Positions 1 through 8,160 of a stretch of 37,751 bases of DNA are shown here, one piece after another. Each line of letters starts with the position of its first letter. Within the stretch, counting starts at the first letter, position 1. The stretch is taken from the NCBI GenBank assembly GCA_009929845.1, contig RZZM01000010.1, positions 1-37,751 on the forward strand, in the 5' to 3' direction. Origin of the DNA: Spartobacteria bacterium. GTDB lineage: Bacteria > Verrucomicrobiota > Kiritimatiellia > RZYC01. Under the pieces are notes generated by a model. That model had not been told where the DNA came from. It was given only the letters and a program-made list of their open reading frames with translations, and searched no databases. The position numbers and the translations under genes were made by a program.

Positions 1-177
1 CGCATCCTGTTCTTCCAATCTGCCGGAGATTATCCCGTAAAATCCCGGATATGCAAGCGTCTTGATTCGCCAAGATTTCTGATAATAAAGGTCGAAACAG
101 CCGGACAGATCGCCTATAAATACGAATCGGGCGACAGCAGTGGCTGTGGCCTTAAACCGCTAACACGGAGGGTGAAC

Positions 178-408
178 ATGAGTGAAAATGATAATGTACG
201 TTCCGCGGAAGAAACACAACAGCCCATAACCCCGGACGGCAAGACCAAAGTCCTGGCCTTTCTGTGCAAGGTGTGCCCGTTCTGCATCGCCGCGCGCGCC
301 TTTCCAGACTCCGCCTATGCCAAGGCCATGCGCAAGGCCGAAGCCGAATGCCCGGCCTGCCGCGCCTACGACGCCCTCTACGGCAGCGGCAACGAAAAGC
401 AGTCATGA
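178..408 (+). CDS. small cysteine-rich protein, possible zinc ribbon
   Basis: Encodes 76 residues that I do not recognise as a named family. A CxxCxxC cluster (CKVCPFC, about residues 31-37) is followed some 20 residues later by a CPAC pair near residue 58. Together they could bind zinc or an iron-sulfur cluster; this is inferred from cysteine spacing only. The N-terminal 25 residues are polar and probably disordered, and there is no signal peptide or membrane segment. I chose the ATG at 178 because GGAGGG lies just upstream with about 5 bases spacing. An in-frame GTG at 172 overlaps that ribosome site. The frame is open back to base 1 without a usable start codon, so a longer protein beginning outside the window cannot be excluded. 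The stop overlaps the next small ORF. Confidence 0.6.
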   Translation: MSENDNVRSAEETQQPITPDGKTKVLAFLCKVCPFCIAARAFPDSAYAKAMRKAEAECPACRAYDALYGSGNEKQS

Positions 409-527
409 GGCCGGCCATGGAAAAAGGATATCCCGATTGCTGGGGAGGATTACGAGGAACGGTTCAGTATCTTTCCGAAGATTTTGATGCCCCGGAAGGC
501 GACCGGGACTGGGAAGCGGCACAATGA
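405..527 (+). CDS. tiny ORF coupled to the cysteine-rich gene
   Basis: A 40-residue frame whose ATG overlaps the upstream TGA in an ATGA arrangement, which suggests translational coupling. The product is acidic at its C-terminus (SEDFDAPEGDRDWE) with one cysteine. The segment around LSEDFDAP loosely resembles short addiction-module-associated or DUF2281-like peptides, but the similarity is too short to name. It may be a truncated remnant. The support is the start/stop overlap and the lack of any competing frame. Confidence 0.3.
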   Translation: MRPAMEKGYPDCWGGLRGTVQYLSEDFDAPEGDRDWEAAQ

Positions 528-586
528 AGTATTTGCCGGGAGCTGGCGAGGAAAGAGTCATTGTCGCTGTGAATCATTTTTTTTGA

Positions 587-721
587 CAGGATTAACAGGA
601 TATACAGGATTTTGCATGACAGCAGCAAATAGCCGAAACCCTGCATTCCGCTCATTTAAACATCTTATTGCACTGCCTGTGATAAACAGGATAGTTAATC
701 TTATTTATCCTGTTAATCCTG
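587..721. repeat. intergenic inverted repeat built of 9-nt AGGATNNNN units
   Basis: The 16-base arm CAGGATTAACAGGATA at 587-602 is repeated exactly as its reverse complement at 706-721, with 103 bases between. The first arm belongs to a 9-nt-period run (AGGATTAAC, AGGATATAC, AGGATTTTG at 588-614). A second, local hairpin pairs AACAGGATA (685-693) with TATCCTGTT (706-714) over a 12-base loop. The stretch from 528 to 886 otherwise shows no convincing gene: frames through it consist of repeat sequence and lack ribosome sites. The element looks like a mobile or amplified intergenic repeat and not like a cas promoter. Confidence 0.6.
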
Positions 722-774
722 CGTGCCACGCCGTAGTCACAGACGAAGGCGGGTTAATCCGGTCTATAAAAAAC

Positions 775-804
775 TTGATTGAGAAGTTACACGCGATGCA
801 TAAA
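775..804 (+). promoter_or_regulatory. weak candidate promoter for the cas operon
   Basis: TTGATT at 775-780 and CATAAA at 799-804 are separated by 18 bases, about 80 bases upstream of the cas3 start. The match is modest. A separate TATAAA at 765-770 has no -35 partner. Listed only because the large single-direction cas operon needs a promoter in this gap. Confidence 0.22.
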
Positions 805-886
805 AGAGGTTGTCCTGGGGCCGGTCACACGCTACCCTCTTCCTGATCCTGAGATGTTTGGGGTCACAAAGGAGGTTACGAAAACC

Positions 887-3166
887 ATGCGCCCAAGGGA
901 TGTGCGTGAAGAGATTGTGTTGAGTTCGTTCAAGGGATCAATGCCTTTTTATGCCCACAGCCTTGAGGGCAAGGCGCCGTCTGAATGGCAGACGCTCGAG
1001 GCGCACCTGAACGGGGTAGCGAAGTCGTCCGCCGATTTTGCCTCGCCGTTTGGCGGAAATGAGTGGGCGTTCCTTGCCGGGCTTTGGCACGATCTCGGGA
1101 AGTACTCCCCGGCCTTCCAGAAAAAATTGTACGACGCCAACGGCATCGAAGCGCACATCGAAACGACGCCCGGACGTGTTGTGCACTCGGACGCCGGCGC
1201 CCATCTTGCCACCCTCAAAGAATGGCATAACACCGACCGCCTGCTCGCCTGGCTCATCATGGGGCACCACGCCGGTCTGGCCGACTACGACAGCGATAAA
1301 TCCGGCCCCGCCGCTCTCCAAGCCAGAATGCTCGACCCCCAACGCTCCGACCCCGTCCTCCTCAACGTCCCCGACGCTATCCGCAACCATCAAAGACCCG
1401 CCCAGGCCATCCCCAAAGACGCTTCACCCGCCTTTTTTATCCGTATGCTCTTCTCCTGCCTCGTCGATGCCGATTTTCTCGATACCGAGGCCTTTATGAC
1501 CCCCGAAAAGGCCAAAAAACGCGAAAAATATCCCGATTTGGCCGTTTTGGCGGCAAAATTCGACCATTTTTTGGAAAATGTGACAAAAAACGCCCAAAAA
1601 ACGCCCGTTAACGTCGTACGAAACGAAGTCTTGGCGCAATGCCGATGCGCGGCGGACCTCGATCCGACCGTTTTTTCGCTCACGGTGCCCACCGGCGGCG
1701 GGAAAACCCTCTCTTCGATGGCCTTTGCGCTGCGTCATGCCGTCAAACACGCAAAAAGCCGCATTATTTACGTCATTCCCTACACCAGCATCATCGAGCA
1801 GACCGTTGGCGTCTTTCGCGCGATCCCCGGTTTCGAAAACGCCGTCATCGAGCATCATTCGAACATCGCGCTTGATGACGAAGACGCCGAAACCAGCCGC
1901 AGCCGCCTCGCCGCCGAAAACTGGGATGCGCCGATCATCGTCACCACCGCCGTACAATTCTTCGAGTCACTTTACGCCTGCAAGACCAGTCGATGCCGAA
2001 AACTGCACAACATGGTCAATAGCGTCGTCATCTTCGACGAAGCGCAGTGCCTTCCACCCGAATTCCTCCGACCCTGCGTCTTCGCCATTCGCGAATTGCA
2101 GCGATTCTATCGCGTCACCCCCGTGCTCTGCACCGCCACACAACCCGTCCTGAACCACGCCGACCGCTTCGATTTTCGCTTCAGGGAAGGGTTTGAACAC
2201 GTCACCGAGATCGTCAGCGACCCCTCGGGCCTCGCGGAGCGCCTGAAAAGGACCGAAATCCAACTTCTGGACCAAAAAATGGCCGTTTCGGACCAAAAAA
2301 CGCTCCTCGAAGCCCTGAAAAGCGAAAAAGAAGCCGTTTTATGCATCGTAAATCGCAAAGAAGACGCCCGCACACTTGCCCGCGAGCTTCCGAACGAAAA
2401 AACCGTCCATTTATCGACCAATATGTGCGCCGAACACCGGTTTCGGGTGTTCGACGACATCAAGAAGCGACTGAACGACTCGAATGAGCCCTTTTATGTC
2501 ATCACCACCTCGTTGATCGAGGCGGGCGTCGATCTCGATTTCCCCATCGTCTACCGCGCCCTCGCGGGCCTCGATTCCATCGCGCAGGCCGCCGGACGCT
2601 GCAACCGCGAAGGAAAACGCCCCCAAAAAGGAAAAACCGTCATTTTTGTGCCTGAAAACCAGCCCCAATACGTCAAATCTGCCGCCGACATCGCCCAGGA
2701 AGCCCTTTCGGGCGAACTTTCGGCCATTTTCGCGCCCGAAACCATCGAAAACTACTTCAAAACCCGCTTCTGGCAGCTCGGAGAGGAAAAATTGGACCAA
2801 TTTGGCATCCTTGAACGGCTTTCGGGCGGCTTCAACTACGCCTATCGCTCCGTTGCCGCCGATTTTCGCCTCATCCGCGACGACTGGACCCGCCCGGTCA
2901 TCGTTCCATACGGCAAAGCCCTCGAAATCATCGATAATCTTCACGAACCCCCCTGGAATGTACGATTCCTGCTCCGAAAACTCCAACGCTACACCATTAC
3001 CATCGAAAAATCCCTGCACGACCTCATGCGCCAACGCGACGACATCCACCCCGTCCACGATTTTCCAAACCTTTTCACTCTCAACCCCCTCTTCTACAAC
3101 AAAAAATACGGCTTCATCCCACCCGATGAAGCGGGCCAAACCAACCCGGAGGATTTTATATGCTGA
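887..3166 (+). CDS. cas3: Cas3 helicase-nuclease, type I-C
   Basis: Cas3 is recruited by Cascade to R-loops, nicks the displaced DNA strand and unwinds it in an ATP-dependent way. The 759-residue product has an N-terminal HD nuclease: YAHS near residue 23, WHDLGK at 67-72, a histidine at 100 (VVHSDAGAH) and GHHAG around 127. A superfamily 2 helicase follows, with Walker A PTGGGKT at 268-274, DEAQ at 384-387, CTATQP near 415, and motif VI QAAGRCNR at 567-574. HD and helicase are in one chain, as usual for I-C. I start at ATG 887 because GGAGG lies at 871-875. In-frame TTG 779 has no ribosome site. ATG 941 (SMPFYAHS) is the alternative and would look more like typical I-C Cas3 N-termini. It is the first gene of the operon, 54 bases before cas5. 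Confidence 0.95.
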   Translation: MRPRDVREEIVLSSFKGSMPFYAHSLEGKAPSEWQTLEAHLNGVAKSSADFASPFGGNEWAFLAGLWHDLGKYSPAFQKKLYDANGIEAHIETTPGRVVHSDAGAHLATLKEWHNTDRLLAWLIMGHHAGLADYDSDKSGPAALQARMLDPQRSDPVLLNVPDAIRNHQRPAQAIPKDASPAFFIRMLFSCLVDADFLDTEAFMTPEKAKKREKYPDLAVLAAKFDHFLENVTKNAQKTPVNVVRNEVLAQCRCAADLDPTVFSLTVPTGGGKTLSSMAFALRHAVKHAKSRIIYVIPYTSIIEQTVGVFRAIPGFENAVIEHHSNIALDDEDAETSRSRLAAENWDAPIIVTTAVQFFESLYACKTSRCRKLHNMVNSVVIFDEAQCLPPEFLRPCVFAIRELQRFYRVTPVLCTATQPVLNHADRFDFRFREGFEHVTEIVSDPSGLAERLKRTEIQLLDQKMAVSDQKTLLEALKSEKEAVLCIVNRKEDARTLARELPNEKTVHLSTNMCAEHRFRVFDDIKKRLNDSNEPFYVITTSLIEAGVDLDFPIVYRALAGLDSIAQAAGRCNREGKRPQKGKTVIFVPENQPQYVKSAADIAQEALSGELSAIFAPETIENYFKTRFWQLGEEKLDQFGILERLSGGFNYAYRSVAADFRLIRDDWTRPVIVPYGKALEIIDNLHEPPWNVRFLLRKLQRYTITIEKSLHDLMRQRDDIHPVHDFPNLFTLNPLFYNKKYGFIPPDEAGQTNPEDFIC

Positions 3167-3220
3167 CTTTTTAAGCAGCGAACTTTACTTGTTCATGACC
3201 AATAGAAAAAGGAGGAATAA

Positions 3221-3880
3221 ATGAATAGCAACCCATTTCGCTTGCGGGTCTGGGGTGAGAATGCCTGTTTCACCCGCCCGGAGATGAAAGTCGAGCGTGT
3301 TTCCTATGAGGTGATGACGCCTTCGTCGGCACGCGGTATTCTCGAGGCCATCCTATGGAAGCCCGCTATCCGTTGGAACGTCCTGCGCATCGATGTCCTG
3401 AATCCGGTGCGGTGGGAATCGGTCCGCCGCAACGAAGTCGGCGCCGTGATCCCCGCCGGATCCGTCAAATCGGCGATGAAGAAGGGCGGTGGTGACCTGG
3501 GGCTCTTTATTGAGGACCATCGGCAGCAGCGCGCCGGTCTTTTCCTGCGCGATGTCGCTTATGTCATCCATGCGGCGTTCGAACTGACGGATAAGGCGGG
3601 AGCCGACGACTCAGTCACCAAATTCGAGCAGATGTTCATTCGTCGGGCGACCGCCGGACAATGCTTTCACCGGCCCTATTTCGGATGCCGCGAGTTTGCG
3701 GTCAGTTTCGAATTCATTCCCCAAAATACCGAGGGCCCGCCGCCGATCGCCGACACGAAGGACCTTGGATGGATGCTCTACGACCTGGATTATTCAGGGG
3801 ATGAACCCCTGCCGCAATTCTTCCATGCGCGCCTCGAGCGCGGCTCACTCGATCTGCAAAACGTGGAGGTGCGCTCATGA
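3221..3880 (+). CDS. cas5c: Cas5c (Cas5d), type I-C crRNA-processing nuclease and Cascade subunit
   Basis: In type I-C there is no Cas6. Cas5c itself cuts the repeat RNA at the base of its stem and stays bound to the 5' handle. The 219-residue product starts like the family (RLRVWGENACFTRPEMKVER), with the conserved VSYEVMTPSSARGILEAI helix around residues 28-45 and an EDHRQQRAGLFLRDVAYV segment around 96-113, the region that carries catalytic residues in characterised Cas5d proteins. A strong ribosome site AAAGGAGG ends 5 bases before ATG 3221. The stop overlaps cas8c by 4 bases (ATGA), indicating coupled translation. Exact catalytic residues were not assigned because no alignment was possible. 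Confidence 0.93.
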   Translation: MNSNPFRLRVWGENACFTRPEMKVERVSYEVMTPSSARGILEAILWKPAIRWNVLRIDVLNPVRWESVRRNEVGAVIPAGSVKSAMKKGGGDLGLFIEDHRQQRAGLFLRDVAYVIHAAFELTDKAGADDSVTKFEQMFIRRATAGQCFHRPYFGCREFAVSFEFIPQNTEGPPPIADTKDLGWMLYDLDYSGDEPLPQFFHARLERGSLDLQNVEVRS

Positions 3881-5643
3881 TCCTCAAGGCTCTCGCCGAT
3901 TATTATGAACGCCTTCTCGATGACCCGGCGTGCAACATCGCGCCACCAGGTTTCGAGCGGAAGGCGATTCCTTTCCTGATCGTCATCAATCGCAATGGCG
4001 ACTTTGTCAACCTGCGCGATACGCGAACAGGGGAGGGGAAAAAGAAGTCCGCCCGCGAATTTTTGGTGCCACAAGGCGAGAAAAAAGCAGCAGGGATCAA
4101 GGCCAACTTGCTCTGGGACAATCCTGAATATGTCTTTGGCGTACCGAAAAGTGATTCAGACAGAGATAAAAAACGCGCTCAAGATGCCTTTTTCGCCTTC
4201 AAAAAGCGGATTTCCGACACTTTTCCGTCCGATTTCGCTGATGAAGGACTTCAAGCCGTGCGAAAATTCATAAAAAATGCCGATTTTTCATATGTTTCAG
4301 CGAAAAATCCCGAAATTTGGGCCGAAATTGTCGAAAATCGGCCAAATTTGAGTTTTGTCCTCGAAAATGACGACCAGTTGATCGCCCAGAGAGGGGTAAT
4401 CGTTGAATTCATCAAAAAAAGCAACGAAACGGACGGCGAAAGCTGTCAGGCATGTGCCGTGACGGGCGAATTGGATGTGCCGGCCTCCTTGCATACAGCC
4501 ATCAAGGGCGTCTGGGGGGCGCAAACCTCCGGCGCCAATATCGTGTCGTTCAATCTGAGTGCGTTCTGTTCTTTTGGAAAGAAGCAGGGCTTGAACGCAC
4601 CTATCGGGCACAAAGCGGAAACGGCCTATACCAAGGCCCTGAATCATCTTCTGCGCAAAGGGTCGCGGCAGCGCATCCAGGTGGGTGACGCCAGCACGGT
4701 TTTCTGGGCGAAGCAGGCCTGCCCGTTCGAGGAAGATTTTTCGTTTTTCCTGGGCAGTGTGTCTGCCGAAAGCGAGGAGGATGCCAGCGGCAAGCTTCGC
4801 AGCCTGTTCAATGCCGTTAAGACCGGTGTTACGCCTATAGAAGACGATCTGCCGTTTTTCGTGCTGGGGCTGGCGCCAAATGCCGCGCGCATCGCTGTGC
4901 GTTTCTGGTGCGAGGGGTCGATCCGTGACTTCAAGGAGCGCATCGTGCGGCACTTCGGGGATATCGCTATTGTACGCGCGCCACACGACCGCGAGTTCCT
5001 TTCGCTGTTTATGCTGCTGACCAGCACGGCGACGGAAGGCAAGGCGGACAACATCCCGCCGAATCTGGGGGGCGATCTCATGCGGGCTGTGCTGACGGAT
5101 GCGCCGTATCCCCGGACACTGCTGGCGAATGCCATCCGACGCTGCAAAGCCGAACAGCGCGTCACGCATCCGCGGGCCGCTATTATCAAGGGTGTTTTGG
5201 AACGCGATCGAAGAATGAACCGAACCAATGAGAAGGAGGAAATACATATGTCGCTCGATAAAGATAGCGTTAACATCGGATATGTACTCGGGAGGCTTTT
5301 TGCCGTCCTCGAACGTATTCAGGAGCAGGCCCAAACGGGCCTCAACAAAACCATTCGCGATACCTATTTCGGCGCCGCGTGCAGTTCGCCGTTGGTGACG
5401 TTTAAGCGGCTTCAGGACTTGGCCGTTCATCACCTGGCCAAAATCCGCAACAGCGGCAAGAGTACGGTCTGGCTCGATAAGCTGCTGCAGGAGGTTATGG
5501 ACAAGCTGCCGTCCGCCGGTCTCCCGGCGACCCTGACGCTCGAAGACCAGGGGCGCTTCGCCATTGGTTATTATCATCAGCGCCAGGATTTCTTCACAAA
5601 GAAAGAACAGGAACCATCTGCTAACGAAGGAGAAAAATCATGA
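3877..5643 (+). CDS. cas8c: Cas8c (Csd1), large Cascade subunit
   Basis: The large subunit recognises the PAM and helps open target DNA. The 588-residue length is typical of Csd1. The family signature [16 protein letters not shown] lies at residues 211-226, preceded by a CxxC pair ([10 protein letters not shown], about 189-198) and followed by [13 protein letters not shown]. The start ATG overlaps the cas5c stop by 4 bases, and the TGA stop overlaps cas7c in the same way. The C-terminal 131 residues are also a separate small subunit, translated from an internal start at 5248. Upstream of that start, the bases encoding the linker [13 protein letters not shown] contain a perfect ribosome site, so the linker sequence is constrained by two functions. 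Confidence 0.93.
   Translation: MILKALADYYERLLDDPACNIAPPGFERKAIPFLIVINRNGDFVNLRDTRTGEGKKKSAREFLVPQGEKKAAGIKANLLWDNPEYVFGVPKSDSDRDKKRAQDAFFAFKKRISDTFPSDFADEGLQAVRKFIKNADFSYVSAKNPEIWAEIVENRPNLSFVLENDDQLIAQRGVIVEFIKKSNETDGESCQACAVTGELDVPASLHTAIKGVWGAQTSGANIVSFNLSAFCSFGKKQGLNAPIGHKAETAYTKALNHLLRKGSRQRIQVGDASTVFWAKQACPFEEDFSFFLGSVSAESEEDASGKLRSLFNAVKTGVTPIEDDLPFFVLGLAPNAARIAVRFWCEGSIRDFKERIVRHFGDIAIVRAPHDREFLSLFMLLTSTATEGKADNIPPNLGGDLMRAVLTDAPYPRTLLANAIRRCKAEQRVTHPRAAIIKGVLERDRRMNRTNEKEEIHMSLDKDSVNIGYVLGRLFAVLERIQEQAQTGLNKTIRDTYFGAACSSPLVTFKRLQDLAVHHLAKIRNSGKSTVWLDKLLQEVMDKLPSAGLPATLTLEDQGRFAIGYYHQRQDFFTKKEQEPSANEGEKS
5233..5240 (+). promoter_or_regulatory. internal Shine-Dalgarno inside cas8c driving cas11c
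   Basis: AAGGAGGA lies inside the cas8c reading frame, 7 bases before an in-frame ATG at 5248. It is as strong as the site before cas5c and much stronger than chance would favour inside a coding region. Independent translation of a small subunit from cas8c is established for type I-C systems; here the ribosome site is directly visible. Confidence 0.85.
5248..5643 (+). CDS. cas11c: Cas11c, small Cascade subunit translated from within cas8c
   Basis: Predicted 131-residue helical protein identical to the C-terminus of Cas8c, starting [20 protein letters not shown]. In type I-C Cascade, two copies of Cas11 form the belly of the complex and stabilise the R-loop. The evidence is the in-frame ATG at codon 458 of cas8c with AAGGAGGA 7 bases upstream. 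The sequence matches the expected small-subunit character: a [12 protein letters not shown] helix, then [15 protein letters not shown] and HHLAKI. It shares its stop, and the coupling to cas7c, with cas8c. That this product accumulates is an inference from the ribosome site and the known family behaviour. Confidence 0.85.
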   Translation: MSLDKDSVNIGYVLGRLFAVLERIQEQAQTGLNKTIRDTYFGAACSSPLVTFKRLQDLAVHHLAKIRNSGKSTVWLDKLLQEVMDKLPSAGLPATLTLEDQGRFAIGYYHQRQDFFTKKEQEPSANEGEKS

Positions 5644-6500
5644 GTACCCCCATCAACAACCGTTATGAATTTGTCATGCTGTTCGATGTCAAGGACGGCA
5701 ACCCCAACGGCGACCCGGATGCCGGCAACCTGCCGCGCATCGATCCAGAAACGGGCAACGGTCTGGTAACCGATGTCTGCCTGAAGCGCAAGGTGCGCAA
5801 CTACATCGCACTGGTCAAAGGCGAGCAGCCCCCCTTCGAGATTTACATCAAGGAAAAGGCGGTCCTGACCAATCAGCAGAAGAAGGCCTACGAGGCCCTG
5901 GATGCAGATGAAAAAAAGGAGGCTTCGCAAGTCGAGCAGGCCAAGGCCTGGATGTGTAAAAATTTCTACGATGTCCGCGCATTCGGCGCTGTTATGTCGC
6001 TGAAAGAATTCAACTGCGGACAGGTAAGGGGGCCCGTGCAGTTCACCTTCGCGCGCAGCGAAGACCGGATATTCACCGGCGAGCACTCGATTACGCGCAT
6101 GGCGGTGGCCACGCAGGCGGAAGCCGATAAACAGCACGGCGACAACCGTACGATGGGCCGCAAATTTACAGTGCCCTACGGGCTCTACCGCGCGCATGGC
6201 TATATCTCCGCGCCGCTCGCGAAACAGACCGGCTTCTCAGAAGAAGACCTTGAACTCTTCTGGAATGCCCTCCTGAATATGTTCGACCACGATCGCTCGG
6301 CGGCCCGCGGCGAAATGGCCGTGCGCAAGCTGATCGTCTTCAAGCATGACGGCGAACTCGGCAACGCGCCCGCGCAGAAGCTCTTCGAGCTGGTGGGTGT
6401 CGAAAAGAACCGCGACGATCAGCCGCCCCGTTCTTTTGCGGACTATACGGTCACGCTCGGCGCGCCGCCCGTCGGCGTCGAACTGATCGAGATGCTCTAA
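5640..6500 (+). CDS. cas7c: Cas7c (Csd2), crRNA-backbone subunit of Cascade
   Basis: Cas7 polymerises along the crRNA spacer to form the Cascade filament. The 286-residue product begins with the characteristic [20 protein letters not shown], then [20 protein letters not shown] and LKRKVRNYI. These are the RRM-like fold and loop residues conserved in Csd2. SITRMAVAT in the middle and the C-terminal GVELIEML also fit the family. ATG 5640 overlaps the cas8c/cas11c stop, with AAGGAG at 5627-5632 as ribosome site. A strong stem-loop begins 11 bases after its stop, so transcripts covering the effector genes may end or be stabilised there. Confidence 0.95.
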   Translation: MSTPINNRYEFVMLFDVKDGNPNGDPDAGNLPRIDPETGNGLVTDVCLKRKVRNYIALVKGEQPPFEIYIKEKAVLTNQQKKAYEALDADEKKEASQVEQAKAWMCKNFYDVRAFGAVMSLKEFNCGQVRGPVQFTFARSEDRIFTGEHSITRMAVATQAEADKQHGDNRTMGRKFTVPYGLYRAHGYISAPLAKQTGFSEEDLELFWNALLNMFDHDRSAARGEMAVRKLIVFKHDGELGNAPAQKLFELVGVEKNRDDQPPRSFADYTVTLGAPPVGVELIEML

Positions 6501-6511
6501 GACGAGAATTG

Positions 6512-6566
6512 AAAACCTCCACTGCGTCAGGCTGGCTTGTTACGGATTTGACGCAGTGGGGATTTT
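6512..6566 (+). other. strong stem-loop between cas7c and the nuclease gene
   Basis: AAAACCTCCACTGCGTCA (6512-6529) pairs with TGACGCAGTGGGGATTTT (6549-6566), with 16 of 18 positions exact and a 20-base loop. The AAAA/TTTT outer ends give it the shape of a bidirectional terminator or attenuator, but the run after the stem is only four T. It could reduce read-through into the HEAT-nuclease and cas4-cas1-cas2 genes or protect the 3' end of effector mRNA. Confidence 0.7.
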
Positions 6567-6585
6567 CTGAGAATTGTAACAAGTC

Positions 6586-7452
6586 ATGGATATTCAAAAC
6601 GAACGTAAACTCGCAGCGCGCGCGACCGAACTGGGAAAAAGCGGGCGTGCTGAGGCCTTTGAGGAGCTGACTGAACTGGTGCGTTCATCTTCTGCACTGG
6701 TCAGGCGTCTCGCGGCCTCTGCGATGGGCAAGCTTGCCGGGATCATTCCTGCCGAACCGGCGGTGAAGGCGCTGATTCCCCTGCTGGGGGATGCGCATCC
6801 TCAGGTTCGGCAATACACAGCAAAGGCCCTCAGCGCCTTTGGAGCTGATGCGAAAGACGCACTGCCCGATCTGCGTGATCTGTACCGCAATGCATCAGAA
6901 ATGGATTATGTCAAACGATCAGTGTTGACCGCTGGCAAAGTAATCCGCGCTTCGGTAGATATAGCGCAAAAGCAAGCCGTGCACACCTGTCAGCGCTGCG
7001 GCGTTCGCCTCGAACACGATGAATTCGCCCGCTCACAAAAGGCCTTTCAGCGTCCGTTCTGCAACTATTGCTTCGACGAAGTCTTCCTTGAGCGACGCAA
7101 CTTCGAGACCAAAGTCGAGTTGCAGAAAAATATCCGCGCCAAGGATGGCGCCTGGGTGCAGTCCGACGGCGAACGCCTGATCTGCGAGGCGCTTCATGCC
7201 GCAACCATCAGCTACCGCTATGACGAGCGCTTCCGCATACTCGATGGCTATGCCATTCGGCCGGATTTCTATCTCCCTGAATTCGATGTCTATATCGAAT
7301 ACTGGGGCATGGACACCGCCGATTACAAAATCGGCATGCTCAAAAAGCAGCAGCTCTATCAGCAGCAAGGCAAGAAACTCATTTCGCTCTATCCGGCCGA
7401 CAAGCCGCATATGCGGGAAACACTTATGCGGAAACTCGATATGATCAAATAA
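6586..7452 (+). CDS. HEAT-repeat / zinc-finger / PD-(D/E)XK nuclease-like protein inside the cas operon
   Basis: A 288-residue protein that is not a standard type I-C Cas protein. Residues 20-123 form about three HEAT-type helical pairs (for example LVRRLAASAMGKLAGI and VRQYTAKALSAFGADA). A CxxC...CxxC zinc knuckle follows (C135, C138, C159, C162). Residues 193-270 match a restriction-endonuclease-like fold: SDGERLICEAL (E196), RPDFYLP (D227), VYIEYWGMD (E238) and a final KKQQLYQQQGKKLISLYP segment. This resembles the nuclease modules attached to some UvrD/HelD-type helicases, where the usual ExK lysine is replaced. The start at 6586 has no clear ribosome site and lies 20 bases after a strong stem-loop, so expression may be low. 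Its position between interference and adaptation genes suggests a role in either stage or in anti-phage cleavage; this is inference. Confidence 0.8.
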   Translation: MDIQNERKLAARATELGKSGRAEAFEELTELVRSSSALVRRLAASAMGKLAGIIPAEPAVKALIPLLGDAHPQVRQYTAKALSAFGADAKDALPDLRDLYRNASEMDYVKRSVLTAGKVIRASVDIAQKQAVHTCQRCGVRLEHDEFARSQKAFQRPFCNYCFDEVFLERRNFETKVELQKNIRAKDGAWVQSDGERLICEALHAATISYRYDERFRILDGYAIRPDFYLPEFDVYIEYWGMDTADYKIGMLKKQQLYQQQGKKLISLYPADKPHMRETLMRKLDMIK

Positions 7453-7512
7453 GAATGCGCGCTATGCTTTGTGCCGGGAACGCGCAATATCACGCAAAAA
7501 GCGGAGTCAGCC

Positions 7513-8160
7513 ATGTCGGACAATAAAAACTGGACGGAAGAGGATTTGCTCCCGATTTCCGCGCTCCAGCATCTGATATTCTGCGAGCGACAGTGCGCAT
7601 TGATCCATATCGAGCAGCTTTGGGATGAAAACCGATTTACTGCTGAGGGCCGTGTTATGCATGAACGGGTTCATGAACTCGGCGCGGAGCAGCGGGGCAG
7701 GGTGCGGGTTGCCCGGGGCTTGCGTATCCGGTCACTCGAGTTGGGGCTGATTGGACAGGCCGATATCGTCGAGTTTCATCGACAGGATGATGGATCGGAA
7801 GTTCCATACCCTATCGAGTATAAGCGGGGACGCGCCAAACCCTCTGACTGCGACAAAATCCAACTTTGCGCGCAGGCGCTCTGTCTGGAGGAAATGCTCA
7901 GCACGCACATTCCGGAAGGGGCGCTTTTCTATGGCAAACCCCATCGGCGATTAATGGTCCCCCTGGATAATGCGCTGCGCGCCTCGACCGCCGAAACTGC
8001 CCAGCGCCTGCATGCATTGATTCGCTCTGGCATCACCCCGACCCCGGAGTATGAGCGTCGCAAGTGCGAGGCCTGTTCGCTCTACGATCTGTGCCGTCCA
8101 CGCGCTTTCCTTGAGGGCGGGAATGTCGCCCAATACCTCGAAAGGATGCTGTCCGAATGA
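7513..8160 (+). CDS. cas4: Cas4, RecB-like iron-sulfur nuclease for spacer processing
   Basis: Cas4 trims prespacers and selects those with a correct PAM, working with Cas1-Cas2. The 215-residue product has the RecB-type motifs H50, GQAD (D84), IEYKRG (E102, K104) and DKIQLCAQAL (Q117). Four cysteines for a 4Fe-4S cluster are placed as in the family: C24 in FCERQC and C185, C188 and C194 in the CEACSLYDLC tail. I use ATG 7513 because GGAG lies 6 bases upstream; a GTG at 7471 would add 14 residues with no support. The stop overlaps cas1 by 4 bases, so the adaptation genes form a coupled unit. Confidence 0.93.
   Translation: MSDNKNWTEEDLLPISALQHLIFCERQCALIHIEQLWDENRFTAEGRVMHERVHELGAEQRGRVRVARGLRIRSLELGLIGQADIVEFHRQDDGSEVPYPIEYKRGRAKPSDCDKIQLCAQALCLEEMLSTHIPEGALFYGKPHRRLMVPLDNALRASTAETAQRLHALIRSGITPTPEYERRKCEACSLYDLCRPRAFLEGGNVAQYLERMLSE

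Noticed and set aside
484-846. 120-residue + frame upstream of cas3
   Set aside because: It runs through the AGGATTAACAGGATA inverted repeat, has no ribosome site and no family resemblance.
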